A stretch of DNA of 64,000 nucleotides, from assembly GCF_014203365.1 (NCBI RefSeq), contig NZ_JACHIS010000001.1:4340001-4404000 (forward strand), given 5' to 3'. This stretch comes from Actinoalloteichus hymeniacidonis. GTDB taxonomy: Bacteria > Actinomycetota > Actinomycetes > Mycobacteriales > Pseudonocardiaceae. The notes beneath the pieces were generated by a model. That model was not told the origin of the DNA. It saw only the letters and a list, made by a program, of their open reading frames with translations, and did no database searches. How positions within the stretch are numbered: position 1 is the stretch's first letter; each line of letters begins with the position of its first letter. Positions 17,367-27,845 of this stretch are shown here, piece after piece. The position numbers were made by a program, and so were the translations under genes.

Positions 17367-18416
17367 TCACTCAGCCGAACCGGCCGTTGGGGAGCCTGCG
17401 GAATCCGATGTCGAGATCGGCAGGTCCTGGACCGGTGTGGCGGGTTCCGCATCGCTGCGGATGTCGATCCGCCAGCCGGTGAGTCTGGCCGCCAACCTGG
17501 CGTTCTGTCCTTCTTTTCCGATCGCCAACGAGAGCTGGAAATCGGGAACGATCACCCGTGCGGTCTTGGCGCGCTCGTCCACGACCTGGACGGATACCAC
17601 CTTGGCGGGTGAGAGCGCGTTGCCGACGAACGAGGCCGGGTCATCCGAGAAGTCGACGATATCGATCTTCTCACCGCCCAACTCGCTCATCACGTTACGC
17701 ACCCGTGCGCCCATCGGACCGATGCACGCGCCCTTGGCGTTGACCCCGGACACCGTCGAGTGAACGGCGATCTTGGATCGGTGTCCCGACTCACGCGCGA
17801 CGGCCGGGATCTCCACGACCCCGTCGGCGATCTCGGGGACCTCCAGCGCGAACAGCTTGCGCACCAGGTTCGGGTGGGTCCGCGAGAGGGTGACCTGGGT
17901 GCCCCTGGCGCCCCGCGACACTCCGACCACGTAGCACTTGATGCGACTTCCGTGGGTGTAGGTCTCGGTGGGGACCTGCTCCGCAGGCGGGATCACTCCC
18001 TCGATCTCACCGACCTGGACCACCACCATACCCCTGGCGTTGGCCCTGGCGTCGCGTTGCACGACCCCGGCCAGGATCTCGCCCTCCTTGGCGGCGAACT
18101 CGCCGTAGGTGCGCTCGTGCTCCGCATCGCGCAACCGCTGCAGGATGACCTGTCGCGCGGTGGTCGCCGCGATCCGCCCGAAGCCCTCCGGGGTGTCGTC
18201 CCACTCCTCGGTGACCGCGCCCTCGGCGTCGAGGTCGTAGGCCAGCACCCGCACCATGCCGGATTTGCGATCGATGTCGATCCTGGCGTGCGGGTGGTGC
18301 CCCTCGGTGTGCCGGTATGCGGTGAGGAGCGCGCTCTCGATTGCCTCGAGAACCGTGTCGAAGGGGATGTCCTTGTCCCGCTCGATCGCCCGAAGTGCGG
18401 CGATGTCGACGTTCAC
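17367..18416 (-). CDS. nusA: transcription termination/antitermination factor NusA
   Basis: 349 residues, the short actinobacterial form without the C-terminal acidic repeats of E. coli. In order: the RNA-polymerase-binding N-terminal domain (1-105), an S1 domain (about 110-175, [12 protein letters not shown]), KH1 ([24 protein letters not shown]) and KH2 ([24 protein letters not shown]). NusA controls pausing and termination and joins rRNA antitermination complexes. Its GTG start overlaps the rimP stop by four bases (GTGA), indicating translational coupling. The last about 25 residues are a Ser/Ala-rich tail. Confidence 0.97.
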   Translation of the reverse strand: MNVDIAALRAIERDKDIPFDTVLEAIESALLTAYRHTEGHHPHARIDIDRKSGMVRVLAYDLDAEGAVTEEWDDTPEGFGRIAATTARQVILQRLRDAEHERTYGEFAAKEGEILAGVVQRDARANARGMVVVQVGEIEGVIPPAEQVPTETYTHGSRIKCYVVGVSRGARGTQVTLSRTHPNLVRKLFALEVPEIADGVVEIPAVARESGHRSKIAVHSTVSGVNAKGACIGPMGARVRNVMSELGGEKIDIVDFSDDPASFVGNALSPAKVVSVQVVDERAKTARVIVPDFQLSLAIGKEGQNARLAARLTGWRIDIRSDAEPATPVQDLPISTSDSAGSPTAGSAE

Positions 18417-19057
18417 TGCGACTTCTCCTCCGTATTCGACCGCACGCCCTCGGCGTGCGCGTCCTGATCCACGCCGGCAGCCTGCCGGTCGTGTTCTGCC
18501 TCGTCGCCCAGCAGCAGGAGGTCCTCCTCGGCGGGTGGCCGGAACTCCACCTCCACCGTCGCGCGCTCCACCTCGGCGAATGCCAGGCGGCGCAGCGTCC
18601 GGTCGACCAGGAGTGTGACCCCGTCCTCGTCACAGGCACCGACGCGTCCCGTCAGGTCACCGCCGTCGGCGAGCCGCACCGTGACCAGCCTGCGACGAGC
18701 CCGTCGCCAGTGCCTCGGCTTGGTCAGCGGCCGGTCGACGCCCGGCGAGGTGACCTCGAGTGTGTAGGGGCCGCCGAACAACGAATCGGTCTCGTCGTCC
18801 TGGCCGTCCAGCACCGAGGACACCGCTCTGCTGGCCGAGGCGATGTCGTCCAGACCGATTCCGGTCTCCGAATCCACCACGACCTTGACGACACGTCGAT
18901 TGCCCGCACGCCCGATGTCCAGTGAGTCGAGCTCGAAACCGAGCGCGACGAGGGCCTGGGCGATCAGGGGTTCCAACTCCGCCGATGTCGCGGCGCCCCG
19001 TCCTGCGGGCACGGCCCTCTTCTTGGACTGCGCACCCCGGTCCTGACCACTCGGCAC
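18413..19057 (-). CDS. rimP: ribosome maturation factor RimP
   Basis: 214 residues from a GTG at 19057 with AGGGAG 8 bases upstream. The frame is open to 19654, but upstream sequence is not RimP-like. The N-terminal domain carries [26 protein letters not shown] and the SPGVDRPL motif ends it; the C-terminal SH3-like domain follows (about 125-180). RimP assists 30S assembly. A charged C-terminal extension of about 35 residues overlaps the start of nusA. It is the first gene of the rimP-nusA-ylxR-infB unit, so the main promoter should lie in 19058-19268. Confidence 0.95.
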   Translation of the reverse strand: MPSGQDRGAQSKKRAVPAGRGAATSAELEPLIAQALVALGFELDSLDIGRAGNRRVVKVVVDSETGIGLDDIASASRAVSSVLDGQDDETDSLFGGPYTLEVTSPGVDRPLTKPRHWRRARRRLVTVRLADGGDLTGRVGACDEDGVTLLVDRTLRRLAFAEVERATVEVEFRPPAEEDLLLLGDEAEHDRQAAGVDQDAHAEGVRSNTEEKSQ

Positions 19058-19268
19058 GTACTCGACTCCCTCGGGTTCGCTGCTGCTCGGGTTCCTCCGC
19101 TGCGGCCGCGGCGACCATGCCGCCACCGCGCATGGCGGGCCGCCCGGCCAGCACGAGTCTGGACGGTCGTAGTGGACCAGGGTATCGCGTGGGTGAAGTG
19201 GCCCGGCCCGGAGATGCCCGCAGGCACGGCGAACGGCCCCGCGCACCGCGCTGGCAGGATGAACGATC

Positions 19269-19784
19269 GTGACTCTCCCGACCACTCCGTCTCCGCCACC
19301 CAAGCCCGCCGCCCGGCCGATCGGACGGCGCAGGCTCCTGTTCGCCGGGCTGCTCGGCGCGGTGGCATTGCCGTTGCTGGCCGCGTGCACCGAGCCGCCG
19401 CCACCCGAGCCGGATGTCCTCGAACCGTTGTTGGAGTCAGCCGAGGCCGACGCCGCGCTGGCCGAGGCGGTCGTCGCGGCCTTCCCGGAGCTGGCCGACC
19501 GGGTCGGCCCGGTCGCCGCCGATCGGGCCGCCCACGCCGACGCACTGCGCCAAGAGATCGACCGGGCGGTGACCGTGCCGCCCACCGAATCCTCCGCCGC
19601 ACCACAGCCCGAACCGGCGGAGCCGCCCGCCGATGCCGAGTCCGCACTCGTCACGCTTCAGGAGGCCGTCGGACAGGCCGCCGCGCAGGCGGCCGAATCG
19701 ACATCGAGCCTGTCCGGTCACCGGGCCGGACTGGTCGGATCCATCAGCGCGAGCTGCACGACCCTGGGAGAGGTGCTCCGATGA
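19269..19784 (+). CDS. predicted lipoprotein, partner of DUF4439 protein
   Basis: 171 residues. A Pro-rich leader is followed by RRRLLFAGLLGAVALPLLAAC: twin-like arginines, a hydrophobic core and a lipobox LAAC, so export and lipidation are predicted. The mature part is Ala/Glu-rich and helical, possibly coiled coil. It ends with an ATGA overlap into the DUF4439 gene. The pair lies between rimP and proS exactly as Rv2843-Rv2844 do in M. tuberculosis, which supports conservation. Function unknown. The GTG start has AGGA 9 bases upstream. Confidence 0.75.
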   Translation: MTLPTTPSPPPKPAARPIGRRRLLFAGLLGAVALPLLAACTEPPPPEPDVLEPLLESAEADAALAEAVVAAFPELADRVGPVAADRAAHADALRQEIDRAVTVPPTESSAAPQPEPAEPPADAESALVTLQEAVGQAAAQAAESTSSLSGHRAGLVGSISASCTTLGEVLR

Positions 19785-20299
19785 TCGATCGTGTACCCCG
19801 CGCCACCGCAGGCGACGACCCGACCACCGAGGAGACCTCCGGTTCCAACGAGGCGACCCTCGATCTGGGCGACGCCGTCGAGTCGGTACAGCAGGCGTTG
19901 GGCGCCGAGCACGCCGCCGTGTGGGCCTATGGCCTGGCCGCTGCCTTCACCGACGCCTCGGTCGCCGAGGCGCTGGCCGAGGGCACCCGGATCCACACCG
20001 ATCGCCGCGACCTCGTGGAGACCGCGCTGCGGGCGCAGGGCACCGATCCGGCCCCCACCGAGGCCGCGTATCAGCCGCCGGAGCCGGTCACCGACCACGC
20101 CTCGGCCGTGGCGATGCTGGTGTTGACCGAGTCCGACTGCGCGGCGGGCTGGCGCGCGGTGTTGGAGCGGGCCCAGGAGCCGGAGCTGCGCGGCATCACC
20201 TTGGAGATGCTCACCGACGCGGCCCTGCGCGCGACCCGTTGGCGGCGGGTCGCCGGTCAGACGCCGTCGACCGTTCCCTTCCCCGGCTCGCCATCGTGA
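19781..20299 (+). CDS. DUF4439 ferritin-like domain protein
   Basis: 172 residues, coupled by ATGA overlap to the preceding lipoprotein gene. Residues about 25-165 are four-helical with ALGAEHAAVWAYGLAAA, ALAEGTRIHTDRRD and related Glu/His positions typical of ferritin-like folds; DUF4439 proteins are the Rv2844 group. Metal binding is plausible from the E-x-x-H pattern but not proven. No signal peptide, so probably cytoplasmic, acting with the lipoprotein only if that protein faces it transiently. Function unknown. Confidence 0.8.
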   Translation: MIDRVPRATAGDDPTTEETSGSNEATLDLGDAVESVQQALGAEHAAVWAYGLAAAFTDASVAEALAEGTRIHTDRRDLVETALRAQGTDPAPTEAAYQPPEPVTDHASAVAMLVLTESDCAAGWRAVLERAQEPELRGITLEMLTDAALRATRWRRVAGQTPSTVPFPGSPS

Positions 20300-20303
20300 T
20301 CAT

Positions 20304-20356
20304 CCGGGCCGGGGCCCGCGTGAGTCGACGACTCACCCGGCGTCCCGGTCCGGGCC
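20304..20356. terminator. imperfect long hairpin between convergent genes
   Basis: The core GTGAGTCG-A-CGACTCAC (20320-20336) is perfect and sits inside longer imperfect GC-rich arms. It lies between the DUF4439 gene and the convergent membrane-protein gene, consistent with a shared terminator. Confidence 0.55.
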
Positions 20357-20364
20357 GGACCTGA

Positions 20365-22035
20365 TCAGTCGCCGTTGTCGTCGTACTGCTTGATCGCCTC
20401 GGCGCTGATTCCCTGCAGGACGGCCTTACTGGTCGGATCCTCGCGGTTGTCGTAGAAGGTCGACTCGGAGATCAGCAGGGTGTCGCCCCGCTGCTCGGAG
20501 GCATAACCGGCGCCCGGGTACAGGTCGGAGGGCCCGCCCTCGATCCGCACGCCCTCGGTCAGCAGGTCGTTGACGTTTCCGGTCCCGTCCTGCGTGGTGA
20601 GGGTGTTCAGCGCGCTGGCGGTCTCCTCCTGGTCGAACCGGACCGCGACCAAGGACACCGCGACGCCTTCGCCCTCGTGCGTCGTGGTGTAGAGCAGCTG
20701 GGTCAGCTCGGTGCAGGTGTGGTCTTGGAAGAACTGCTTCACCTGGCCGTAGGAGTGATCGACGCAGCCCACCCCGGAGTAGCTGCGCTCGCCCTGCGGC
20801 ACGGTCGCGAACTCGTAGGGCAGCTCCTCGACATCGTTGCCGGTCGACGGTTCCGTCGTACCCGGGCGGTCGGCTCGATCCGAGGGGTCAGAGTGGGGCT
20901 TGGGCTGGAGGAGCAGATACACCGTGCCGGAGATCACCGCGACCAGCACGAGGCCGAGCCCCTTGAGCAGGTAGTCGGCGGTCTTGCTCTTCGGCGGCGG
21001 TGCGGCAGCGGGCCGAGGTCTGCGAGTGCCGCCCGGCGGCCGTGCCGCCGCGCCCGCCGAGGTCGGACCGCCGGGCGGACCCTGCCGAGCCGCAGCCGGA
21101 CCGTGCTGGCCCTGTGGCGCCGCGCTGGGCGCCGAATGCCCCATGGGAGCACCGAAACCCTGGGCGGGGGTCGGTGGGGCGTTGTGGCCGACCTGAGCGC
21201 CTGGATGGCCTTGCGCAGCGGCGGCGGGCTGGGCGGCGAAACCGGGTGCCGGGGTCGCCTGCCAGGGCTGGGCGGGCATGCCATGCCCGGGCGTCGGGGG
21301 CGGCGGTTGCGCAGCGGGCTGCTGCCCGTACTGGACGGGGCCCGCAGCGGGCGGGTGCGCGGCGTTCTGACCGTACTGGGCGGTCTGGGGACTCTGGGCT
21401 GCCTGGGGGCTCTGGCCGTAGTGCGCGGTCTGGTCGTGCTGAACGGGCCCCGATGCGGGCGGCTGCGCTGTCTGCGGCTGATACGCGGGACTGGGCGGTA
21501 CCGAGGTGGCGGCGCCCATCGCGAATCCCTGTGCGGGGGTCGGCGGCGGCAGCGGCTGCGCGACGGTGGCCTGATCGGCGGGGTTGTGGAAACCCGGCGG
21601 CGGCGTCGGCGGACCGAATCTCGGCGCAACGTTCTGCTGCGGATCATGGACATCGGCCTGCCCGGGCGGCACGAACCCTCGGTGCCCGCCGGAGGAATGG
21701 GCGCCGCCCCGCGCCTCGGTGGAATGTGCCGAGGCTAACGACGCCTGCGACCCCGAATGCGCCGACGGCAGTCGATCCTGGGACGACTCGGTCGTCGAGG
21801 TCGGTTGCTCCTCGGCACCATCGGCATCGGGCCGCGCGTGGGCGGCGTGTCGGGACCCGGATCGGACTGAATCCGGCTTCGAGTGCTCGGTCGTGGCCTG
21901 CTCAGCGGACTGCTCGACGCTCTCCGGCGTAGACCATGACGAACCGGATACAGCGGGCATCGGAGTAGTCGTCTCGATGTTCCTCGGCCCCGCCTGTCGT
22001 GTCGCCGGGTCGGAATCGTGATCCGGGTTCGCCAT
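20365..22035 (-). CDS. Pro/Gln/Ala-rich single-pass membrane protein
   Basis: 556 residues. Residues 1-345 are disordered, rich in Pro, Gln, Ala and His, with repeated YGQxxQAAQSPQTAQ- and PPTPxxGF-like units. A single membrane helix follows (about 353-372, LLKGLGLVLVAVISGTVYLLL), then an extracellular domain of about 180 residues with two cysteines (GVGCVDHS, DHTCTEL). Topology is cytoplasmic tail, helix, outside domain. It is a single gene converging on DUF4439. I do not recognise the outer domain; many actinobacterial surface sensors look like this. Confidence 0.7.
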   Translation of the reverse strand: MANPDHDSDPATRQAGPRNIETTTPMPAVSGSSWSTPESVEQSAEQATTEHSKPDSVRSGSRHAAHARPDADGAEEQPTSTTESSQDRLPSAHSGSQASLASAHSTEARGGAHSSGGHRGFVPPGQADVHDPQQNVAPRFGPPTPPPGFHNPADQATVAQPLPPPTPAQGFAMGAATSVPPSPAYQPQTAQPPASGPVQHDQTAHYGQSPQAAQSPQTAQYGQNAAHPPAAGPVQYGQQPAAQPPPPTPGHGMPAQPWQATPAPGFAAQPAAAAQGHPGAQVGHNAPPTPAQGFGAPMGHSAPSAAPQGQHGPAAARQGPPGGPTSAGAAARPPGGTRRPRPAAAPPPKSKTADYLLKGLGLVLVAVISGTVYLLLQPKPHSDPSDRADRPGTTEPSTGNDVEELPYEFATVPQGERSYSGVGCVDHSYGQVKQFFQDHTCTELTQLLYTTTHEGEGVAVSLVAVRFDQEETASALNTLTTQDGTGNVNDLLTEGVRIEGGPSDLYPGAGYASEQRGDTLLISESTFYDNREDPTSKAVLQGISAEAIKQYDDNGD

Positions 22036-22086
22036 GGGGACACACCGTAATGTGTTTCGGCTCCTCAGGCGACGACACCTCTCGAA

Positions 22087-23118
22087 TCAGCTTCGAAGCG
22101 CACGCACCACACGGTCGACGTCCTCCTCGGTGTTGTAGAGGTGGAAGGACAACCGGACCCTGCCCGATCGAACCGAGGCCGCGATGCCCTGTTCGGCCAA
22201 GCTGCCCGCACCGTCGGGCAGATCCAGCGCGACGATCGCGGAGTCCCTCGGGGCCAGGTCGAGTCGTTCCAACAGCAGGTCGGCCAGGCCGACGCAGTGT
22301 GCGCGCACCGAGGCGAGGTCCAGACTCACCAACCAGGGCAGCGCCTCGGCCGCGCCGAGATGCGCATGCCAGATCGGGGAGGTGTCCAGGCCCCTGGCTC
22401 CGGGATGGAGTGCGGCGGACGCCCCGTAGAGATTGTTCCAGCGGTCGTCGGCGGCGTACCAGCTCGCAGCCGACGGCCGGGCCTCGGCCAGCCCTCGTTC
22501 CGAGCAGGCCAGCCAGCAGGCCCCGTTGGTGCTGAGCAGCCACTTGTGCGAGACCCCGACCAACCAGTCGGCCCAACCCAACGACAGCGGCTGCCAACCG
22601 GCGGCCTGGCTGACGTCCAGCAGGACTCGAGCACCGGTCCGCTCCGCGGCCGCGCGTAGGGCCGCCAGATCCACGGTGCGTCCATCGCGGGACTGCGTGA
22701 CGGACACCGTCACCAGGTCGTGGTCGGCGACCCGCTCGGGAAGCGCCTCGAGGTCGACCTCGGTGATGGTGACTCCCCGGTCGGCGTGGACCGCGAACGG
22801 TCGCACCACACTGCCGAACTCCTCGGCGGCCGTCAGCACCCTGGTCCCGTCGGGCACCCCGGCGGCGACCATCCCGATCAGACTCGACACCGCCGAGCCG
22901 ATGGCCACCCGGTCCGGATCCGCGCCGACCAGCGTGGCGAATGCGGCGCGGGCCGCATCCACCTCCGCGTCGAAGGAGGCATTGGGATGGGCGGCGGTGT
23001 ACCAGTCCTCGACGGCCGAGGCGACCCGCCTGCCCACCCGCAGCGGTGGGACTCCGGTGGACGCGGTGTTCAGGTAGCCGGGCTGGATCTGGAACTGCTC
23101 GCCGAAGGCCTCATGCAC
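22087..23118 (-). CDS. class V aminotransferase-like PLP enzyme
   Basis: About 344 residues from the GTG at 23118 (VHEAFGEQF); a longer frame to 23268 would overlap the divergent yjbQ. The PLP lysine is in GVSHKWLLS, with the upstream aspartate in LLDVSQAAGW (D-x-S-Q, the cofactor-binding strand). The opening GYLNTASTGVPPLRV is typical of the isopenicillin N epimerase/cysteine desulfurase-like group of fold I. The reaction (transamination, epimerisation or desulfuration) cannot be assigned. It ends about 50 bases from the membrane-protein gene on the same strand. Confidence 0.85.
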   Translation of the reverse strand: MHEAFGEQFQIQPGYLNTASTGVPPLRVGRRVASAVEDWYTAAHPNASFDAEVDAARAAFATLVGADPDRVAIGSAVSSLIGMVAAGVPDGTRVLTAAEEFGSVVRPFAVHADRGVTITEVDLEALPERVADHDLVTVSVTQSRDGRTVDLAALRAAAERTGARVLLDVSQAAGWQPLSLGWADWLVGVSHKWLLSTNGACWLACSERGLAEARPSAASWYAADDRWNNLYGASAALHPGARGLDTSPIWHAHLGAAEALPWLVSLDLASVRAHCVGLADLLLERLDLAPRDSAIVALDLPDGAGSLAEQGIAASVRSGRVRLSFHLYNTEEDVDRVVRALRS

Positions 23119-23239
23119 GAGATCCGAGGCTAGCCGCTCGGGTTCTCGTCGACCAGGGTCCGAACGGGCCTCGTGGCCGGTGCTGCGCCGCCCATCGGCG
23201 GTACTGCTCGCCGTTGGGCACGCGGCTACGCTCGGCACC

Positions 23240-23665
23240 GTGCTGAGTGAGGAGATCGAGGTCCGCACGGGCGGCGTGGAGGTCGTCTACGACCTGACCG
23301 CCGAGTGTGAGCGGTTTCTAGCGAGTGTGAACGGCAACGGCAGAGGTGGTGCCGACGGCCTGCTGCACCTGTGGGTGCCGCACGCGACCGCCGGGCTGGC
23401 CGTGCTCGAGACGGGCGCGGGCAGTGACGACGATCTGTTGGCCGCGCTGCGGGATCTGCTGCCCAAGGACGACCGCTGGCGGCACCGGCACGGCTCTCCG
23501 GGACACGGGCGGGATCATGTCCTGCCCGCGTTGGTTCCGCCCCATGCGAGTGTGCCGGTGCTCGACGGTCGGATGGCGCTGGGCACCTGGCAGTCGGTCT
23601 GCCTGGTCGACACCAACGTCGACAACCCGGTACGGCGCGTTCGACTCAGCTTCCTGCCGGGTTGA
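23240..23665 (+). CDS. YjbQ family protein (UPF0047)
   Basis: 141 residues from a GTG at 23240. The family motif [10 protein letters not shown] and the C-terminal [18 protein letters not shown] (canonical G-x-W-Q-x-x-x-x-x-x) are present, as is the [15 protein letters not shown] stretch. YjbQ proteins have weak thiamin phosphate synthase activity in vitro and an unclear cellular role. It is divergent from the aminotransferase, and its 3' end overlaps the convergent monooxygenase gene by 20 bases. Confidence 0.9.
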   Translation: MLSEEIEVRTGGVEVVYDLTAECERFLASVNGNGRGGADGLLHLWVPHATAGLAVLETGAGSDDDLLAALRDLLPKDDRWRHRHGSPGHGRDHVLPALVPPHASVPVLDGRMALGTWQSVCLVDTNVDNPVRRVRLSFLPG

Positions 23666-24671
23666 GGCCTCCGACCTCGGCCAGCAACTCGTAGGAGCGC
23701 AACCGGTCCTGGTGTCCATGGATCATCGAGGTGACCATCAGTTCGTCGGCCTCGGTCCGCTCCAGCAGCTCGTTGAGCTGCTCCCGCACGCTCGACGGGG
23801 TCCCGACGATGTGGGAGGCGCCCCAGGACTCGACCACCGCGAGTTCGGCGTCGGTGTAGGGGTAGTCCGCGGCCTCCTGCGGGCTGGGCAGCAGTCCGGG
23901 GCGGCCGGACCGCAGCCGGACCATCGACAGGCCCTGGGAGCCCGCCAGCCAACGCGCGTGTTCCTCGGTCTCGGCCACCACCACGCCGACCGCCACCATC
24001 GCGTAGGGCTTGTCCAGGTCCGCCGATGGCCGGAAGTTCCGCCGGTACGCCGCCAGGGCGGGCATCGTGTTCTGGGCACTGAAGTGGTGGGCGAAGGAGA
24101 ACGGGAGCCCCATCATCCCCGCCGCGGTGGCGCTGAAGTCGCTGGAGCCCAGCAGCCACACCGGGGGCTTGTTACCCGGGGCGGGCACGGCGGTGACATC
24201 CCAGGCCGGGTCGCCACTCGCCGGGTCGAAGTAGGAGATCAGCTCCGCGAGCTGCCGGGGGAAGTCCTCCACGGACAGCGGATTGCTGGTACGACGCAAG
24301 GCGGCGGCGGTGCGCTGGTCGGTGCCCGGTGCGCGCCCGATGCCCAGGTCGATTCGACCGGGGTGCATCGCGGTCAGCATGCCGAACTGCTCGGCCACCA
24401 CCAGCGGCGGATGGTTGGGCAGCATCACCCCACCGGAGCCGACCCGCATCGTCGTGGTGTGCGCGGCGACCTGACCGATCAACACTGCGGGCGCGGAACT
24501 GGCGATGCCCGGCATGTTGTGGTGCTCGGCGACCCAGTACCGGTGGTAGCCGAGACGTTCGGCGAGCCGGGCCAGGTCGAGGGTATGCCGCAGGGCCTCG
24601 GTCGCGGTGGAGCCGGAGACGACGGGCGCGAGGTCCAGCACGGACAGCGGAACGGATCGAGAGAGGGTCAC
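23646..24671 (-). CDS. LLM-class flavin-dependent oxidoreductase (luciferase-like)
   Basis: About 341 residues from a GTG at 24671. The single-domain LLM group shows [12 protein letters not shown] at the start, [11 protein letters not shown] (the AEHH motif near residue 55) and [21 protein letters not shown], all typical of the MsnO8/YhbW subfamily. These are FMNH2- or F420-dependent monooxygenases or reductases; the cofactor and substrate are not decidable here. Its stop lies inside the end of convergent yjbQ, a 20-base tail-to-tail overlap. Confidence 0.88.
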   Translation of the reverse strand: MTLSRSVPLSVLDLAPVVSGSTATEALRHTLDLARLAERLGYHRYWVAEHHNMPGIASSAPAVLIGQVAAHTTTMRVGSGGVMLPNHPPLVVAEQFGMLTAMHPGRIDLGIGRAPGTDQRTAAALRRTSNPLSVEDFPRQLAELISYFDPASGDPAWDVTAVPAPGNKPPVWLLGSSDFSATAAGMMGLPFSFAHHFSAQNTMPALAAYRRNFRPSADLDKPYAMVAVGVVVAETEEHARWLAGSQGLSMVRLRSGRPGLLPSPQEAADYPYTDAELAVVESWGASHIVGTPSSVREQLNELLERTEADELMVTSMIHGHQDRLRSYELLAEVGGLNPAGS

Positions 24672-24904
24672 ACGCCGTGCCAACGCGGAACCGGCCGTGG
24701 AACTTCCCGGTTCGCCCGTGATTCGGCACGGGACGTGGCAGCCGTCACCGTCAGACACCACTGTGCGGAGTGCGGCCGCCATCCATCGGCCACATCGCGG
24801 ATGGGCGCAGGCGCGCGGCGGCGCGCGAATACCGATGAACCGTTGGCGGAATCAGGCCTACCGGACGCGTGAGAGCGCCCGTCCCAGCCGGTTACCGTAA
24901 GCAC

Positions 24905-25825
24905 ATGACTTCGTGGTCTCACGGTGGACAGGGGCCGGACGACTCGGGCTCGCACGGCCCCGGCCATCCCGCCTCCGGTTCCTTCCCCGCGCAGGGCGGC
25001 AACCCCGGTCCGGGCGGGTACAGCGGGCCCTACGGTGGCCTCGGCGTCTACGGGGCGGGCGGCGGCGAACCGCCGAGGGAACCCGGCAAGGGACGGGCGC
25101 TGCTGATCGGCGGGCTGGTGACCGTACTGGTCGTCACCATCGGCGCCACGATCGTGCTGGCCGTGAACAACAGCCGGTCGGACTCCGCCTCGGAACCCAC
25201 CGAGACGACCGAGACGACCGAGGAGAGCCCGCCCCCCAGCGACGAGCCGGAATCGGACGAGGGCACCGACGATCTGCCGCCGCCGACGGTGCCCGGCGGG
25301 AAGGTCGTGGGCACCGACCGAGGCGGGGTGTACGACGTGCCCGAGTCCTGGGTCATCGAGGAGAACACCATCACCTACGGTGACCCCGCCCAGGAGGGGA
25401 TCACCCTCGAGTCGACCGCCACTTTCGAGAACGGCAGTTGTGCACCCGGGTACCTGCGGGCGGGCGCCGGGGTCACCATCTTCATGGAGCCCGACCTGCC
25501 CACTGCGGCAACCGAGGTCGCCCGGCGGGTGGCCGACGGCGCCTACAACGTGGAGGGCACCCCGCCGGAGGTCGAGGTGAGCGAGCCGGAGTCGATCACG
25601 CTCGCGGCCGACACCCCCGCCCAGTACGCGCAGGCCACCGCGACCGTCGCCGACCCGGCGGCGTGCGGTTCGCCCTCGGGTTCGGTGCACGTCGTCACGA
25701 TCCCCACCACAGACGGCAACGGTGCGCTGGCCCTGGTGGCCGTGGGCGACCAGGAGGTCGACAACGCGGTCGGCCCCGACGACCTGCGGATGATCACCGA
25801 GTCGCTGCGCCCGGCGAACGGATGA
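24905..25825 (+). CDS. Gly/Pro-rich single-pass membrane protein with extracellular domain
   Basis: 306 residues from an ATG at 24905. A Gly/Pro/Ser-rich cytoplasmic segment (1-62) is followed by one membrane helix (about 66-86, LLIGGLVTVLVVTIGATIVLA), a Thr/Glu/Pro-rich linker (about 90-130) and a domain of about 165 residues beginning VVGTDRGGVYDVPESWVI with two cysteines (GSCAPG, AACGSP). This outer domain resembles the family now called DUF8017 in actinobacteria, from memory only. Architecture parallels the 20365-22035 protein but the outer domains do not look homologous. Function unknown. Confidence 0.7.
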   Translation: MTSWSHGGQGPDDSGSHGPGHPASGSFPAQGGNPGPGGYSGPYGGLGVYGAGGGEPPREPGKGRALLIGGLVTVLVVTIGATIVLAVNNSRSDSASEPTETTETTEESPPPSDEPESDEGTDDLPPPTVPGGKVVGTDRGGVYDVPESWVIEENTITYGDPAQEGITLESTATFENGSCAPGYLRAGAGVTIFMEPDLPTAATEVARRVADGAYNVEGTPPEVEVSEPESITLAADTPAQYAQATATVADPAACGSPSGSVHVVTIPTTDGNGALALVAVGDQEVDNAVGPDDLRMITESLRPANG

Positions 25826-25837
25826 CGTGACCTGAGC

Positions 25838-25876
25838 GGGCCTGCGCGGGCGATCCTCGATCGCTCGCACAGGCCC
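25838..25876. terminator. bidirectional terminator between convergent genes
   Basis: An 18-base-pair stem with two non-Watson-Crick positions (25838-25855 with 25859-25876, arm GGGCCTGCGCGGGCGATC) and a 3-base loop lies between the membrane-protein gene and the end of proS. Confidence 0.75.
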
Positions 25877-25888
25877 ACGTCGAGCCGG

Positions 25889-27637
25889 TCAGCTCCGGAC
25901 GGTCTCGACCAGCTTGGCGATCACCTCGTCGACGGCGACCTCCACCCGCTCGCCGCTGCGCCGGTCCTTGATCTCGACGACCCCGTTGGCCAGGCCCCGT
26001 CCGACCACCAGGATCGTCGGGATTCCGATCAACTCGGCGTCGGCGAACTTCACACCGGGCGAGGCCTTCCGGTCGTCGAGGATCACCTCGACGCCCTGGG
26101 CGGACAGCTCCGAGGCGAGTCGTTCGCCCGCAGCCAGCAGGGTCTCGTCCTTACCCGCGACCACCACGTGCACGTCGGCCGGTGCCATGGCGCGGGGCCA
26201 GATCAATCCCCGGTCGTCGTGGGACTGCTCGGCGATCGAGGCCACCAGCCGCGACACACCGACCCCGTAGGAACCCATGGTGATCCGGACCGGCTTGCCG
26301 TCCCGGCCCAGCGCGTCGATGCCGAACACATCGGCGAACTTGCGACCCAGCTGGAAGATGTGGCCGATCTCGATGCCCCGCGCGGCGACGAGCGCCCCTG
26401 CACCGTCCGGCGAGGGGTCGCCCACCCGGACCTCGGCGGCCTCGATGGTGCCGTCCGGAGTGAAGTCACGGCCGCACACCAGGTCCACCACGTGGTGGTC
26501 GGCCTTGTCCGCGCCGGTCACCCACGCGGTGCCGCGCACCACCCTCGGGTCGACCAGGTAGCGGACGTCGTTGGCCAGCAGCGCCCCCGGACCGATGTAG
26601 CCCTTGACCAGGAACGGGTGCGCGAGGAAGTCCGATTCCTCCAGCAACGCCACCTCGCTGGGGTAGAGCGCCGCCTCCAGCCGCTTGGCATCCACCTCGC
26701 GGTCGCCGGGCACGCCGATGGCCAGCAGCTCCCACTCGGTCGAGCCGGGGGCCCGGGTCTTGACCAACACGTTCTTCAGCGTGTCCGCCGCAGTGAAGGT
26801 CCGGCCCAGCCCGGCGCCGTTGAGGTGGTCGACCAGGGTGGCGATGGTGGGCGTGGCCGGGGTGAGGTGCACCGTCGCGGCGGGCTTGTCCTCGATCGAC
26901 TGCTCGGGCGGCGGCGTCGTCGTGATCGCCTCGACGTTGGCGGCGAAGCCGGATTCCAGGCAGCGGACGAAGGTGTCCTCGCCGGTCTCGCTCTCGGCGA
27001 GGAACTCCTCGGAGGCCGAGCCGCCCATGGCGCCCGAGACGGCCGAGACGATCACGTAGCGCAGACCCAGCCGTTCGAAGATCTTGATGTAGGCCTCGCG
27101 ATGCTGCTGATAGGAGTGCGAAAGACCCTCGTCGTCGATATCGAACGAGTAGGAGTCCTTCATGAGGAATTCGCGGGTGCGCAGAATGCCCGCCCTCGGC
27201 CGTTCCTCGTCCCGGTACTTCGTCTGGATCTGATAGAGCGTGACCGGGAAGTCCTTGTACGAGTTGTACTCGCCCTTGACCGTGAGAGCGAAGAGCTCCT
27301 CGTGGGTCGGCCCGAGCAGGAAGTCGGCCCCCTTGCGGTCCTTGATCCGGAAGAGAAGCGGGCCGTACTCCGTCCAGCGGCCGCTGCGCTCATAGGGATC
27401 ACGAGGCAGCAGCGCGGGGAACTGGATCTCCTGCGCGCCGATGGCCTCCATCTCCTCGCGCACCACGCGCTCGATGTTGCGCAGTACCCGCAGGCCCAGC
27501 GGCAGCCACGCATAACCGCCCGGCGCTACGCGACGCACATAGCCCGCCCGCACCAACAGCTTGTGACTCGGAACCTCGGCGTCCGCCGGATCCTCACGCA
27601 GGGTGCGCAGGAACAACGACGACATCCTGGTTATCAC
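25889..27637 (-). CDS. proS: prolyl-tRNA synthetase (bacterial type)
   Basis: 582 residues from a GTG at 27637 giving the canonical N-terminus [14 protein letters not shown]. Class II motifs are in order: motif 1 around [20 protein letters not shown], motif 2 with [19 protein letters not shown], then the editing insertion (about 225-385) and motif 3 [13 protein letters not shown], ending in an anticodon-binding domain ([21 protein letters not shown]). It charges tRNA-Pro and edits mischarged alanine. Transcribed alone, with a terminator beyond its stop. The position after the lipoprotein/DUF4439 region matches mycobacterial order. Confidence 0.97.
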   Translation of the reverse strand: MITRMSSLFLRTLREDPADAEVPSHKLLVRAGYVRRVAPGGYAWLPLGLRVLRNIERVVREEMEAIGAQEIQFPALLPRDPYERSGRWTEYGPLLFRIKDRKGADFLLGPTHEELFALTVKGEYNSYKDFPVTLYQIQTKYRDEERPRAGILRTREFLMKDSYSFDIDDEGLSHSYQQHREAYIKIFERLGLRYVIVSAVSGAMGGSASEEFLAESETGEDTFVRCLESGFAANVEAITTTPPPEQSIEDKPAATVHLTPATPTIATLVDHLNGAGLGRTFTAADTLKNVLVKTRAPGSTEWELLAIGVPGDREVDAKRLEAALYPSEVALLEESDFLAHPFLVKGYIGPGALLANDVRYLVDPRVVRGTAWVTGADKADHHVVDLVCGRDFTPDGTIEAAEVRVGDPSPDGAGALVAARGIEIGHIFQLGRKFADVFGIDALGRDGKPVRITMGSYGVGVSRLVASIAEQSHDDRGLIWPRAMAPADVHVVVAGKDETLLAAGERLASELSAQGVEVILDDRKASPGVKFADAELIGIPTILVVGRGLANGVVEIKDRRSGERVEVAVDEVIAKLVETVRS

Positions 27638-27845
27638 GGTGACTCGCTCCTCGGGATGGTGCGGCAATGCGACACGGTGGGCGGTCATGACGACGACACG
27701 ACCGGTTTATGGCGGGCAGCCTAGCGAGCCCACCCGCACACTCCTATCGGGTAAGACGGTTTCGGCATCCCGCTGACCGGTTCGCCCCCCGCCCCGCGCG
27801 CCGCTGTCCGTTGTCGCAATGCCCGGCGGCCGGACTACACCCACA

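Noticed and set aside
19058-19654. Upstream extension of the rimP frame
   Set aside because: RimP similarity begins only near the GTG at 19057, which has a good ribosome-binding site; the extension overlaps the divergent lipoprotein gene.
26168-27724. 518-codon open frame opposite proS
   Set aside because: Exactly antisense to a complete prolyl-tRNA synthetase and has no recognisable domain.
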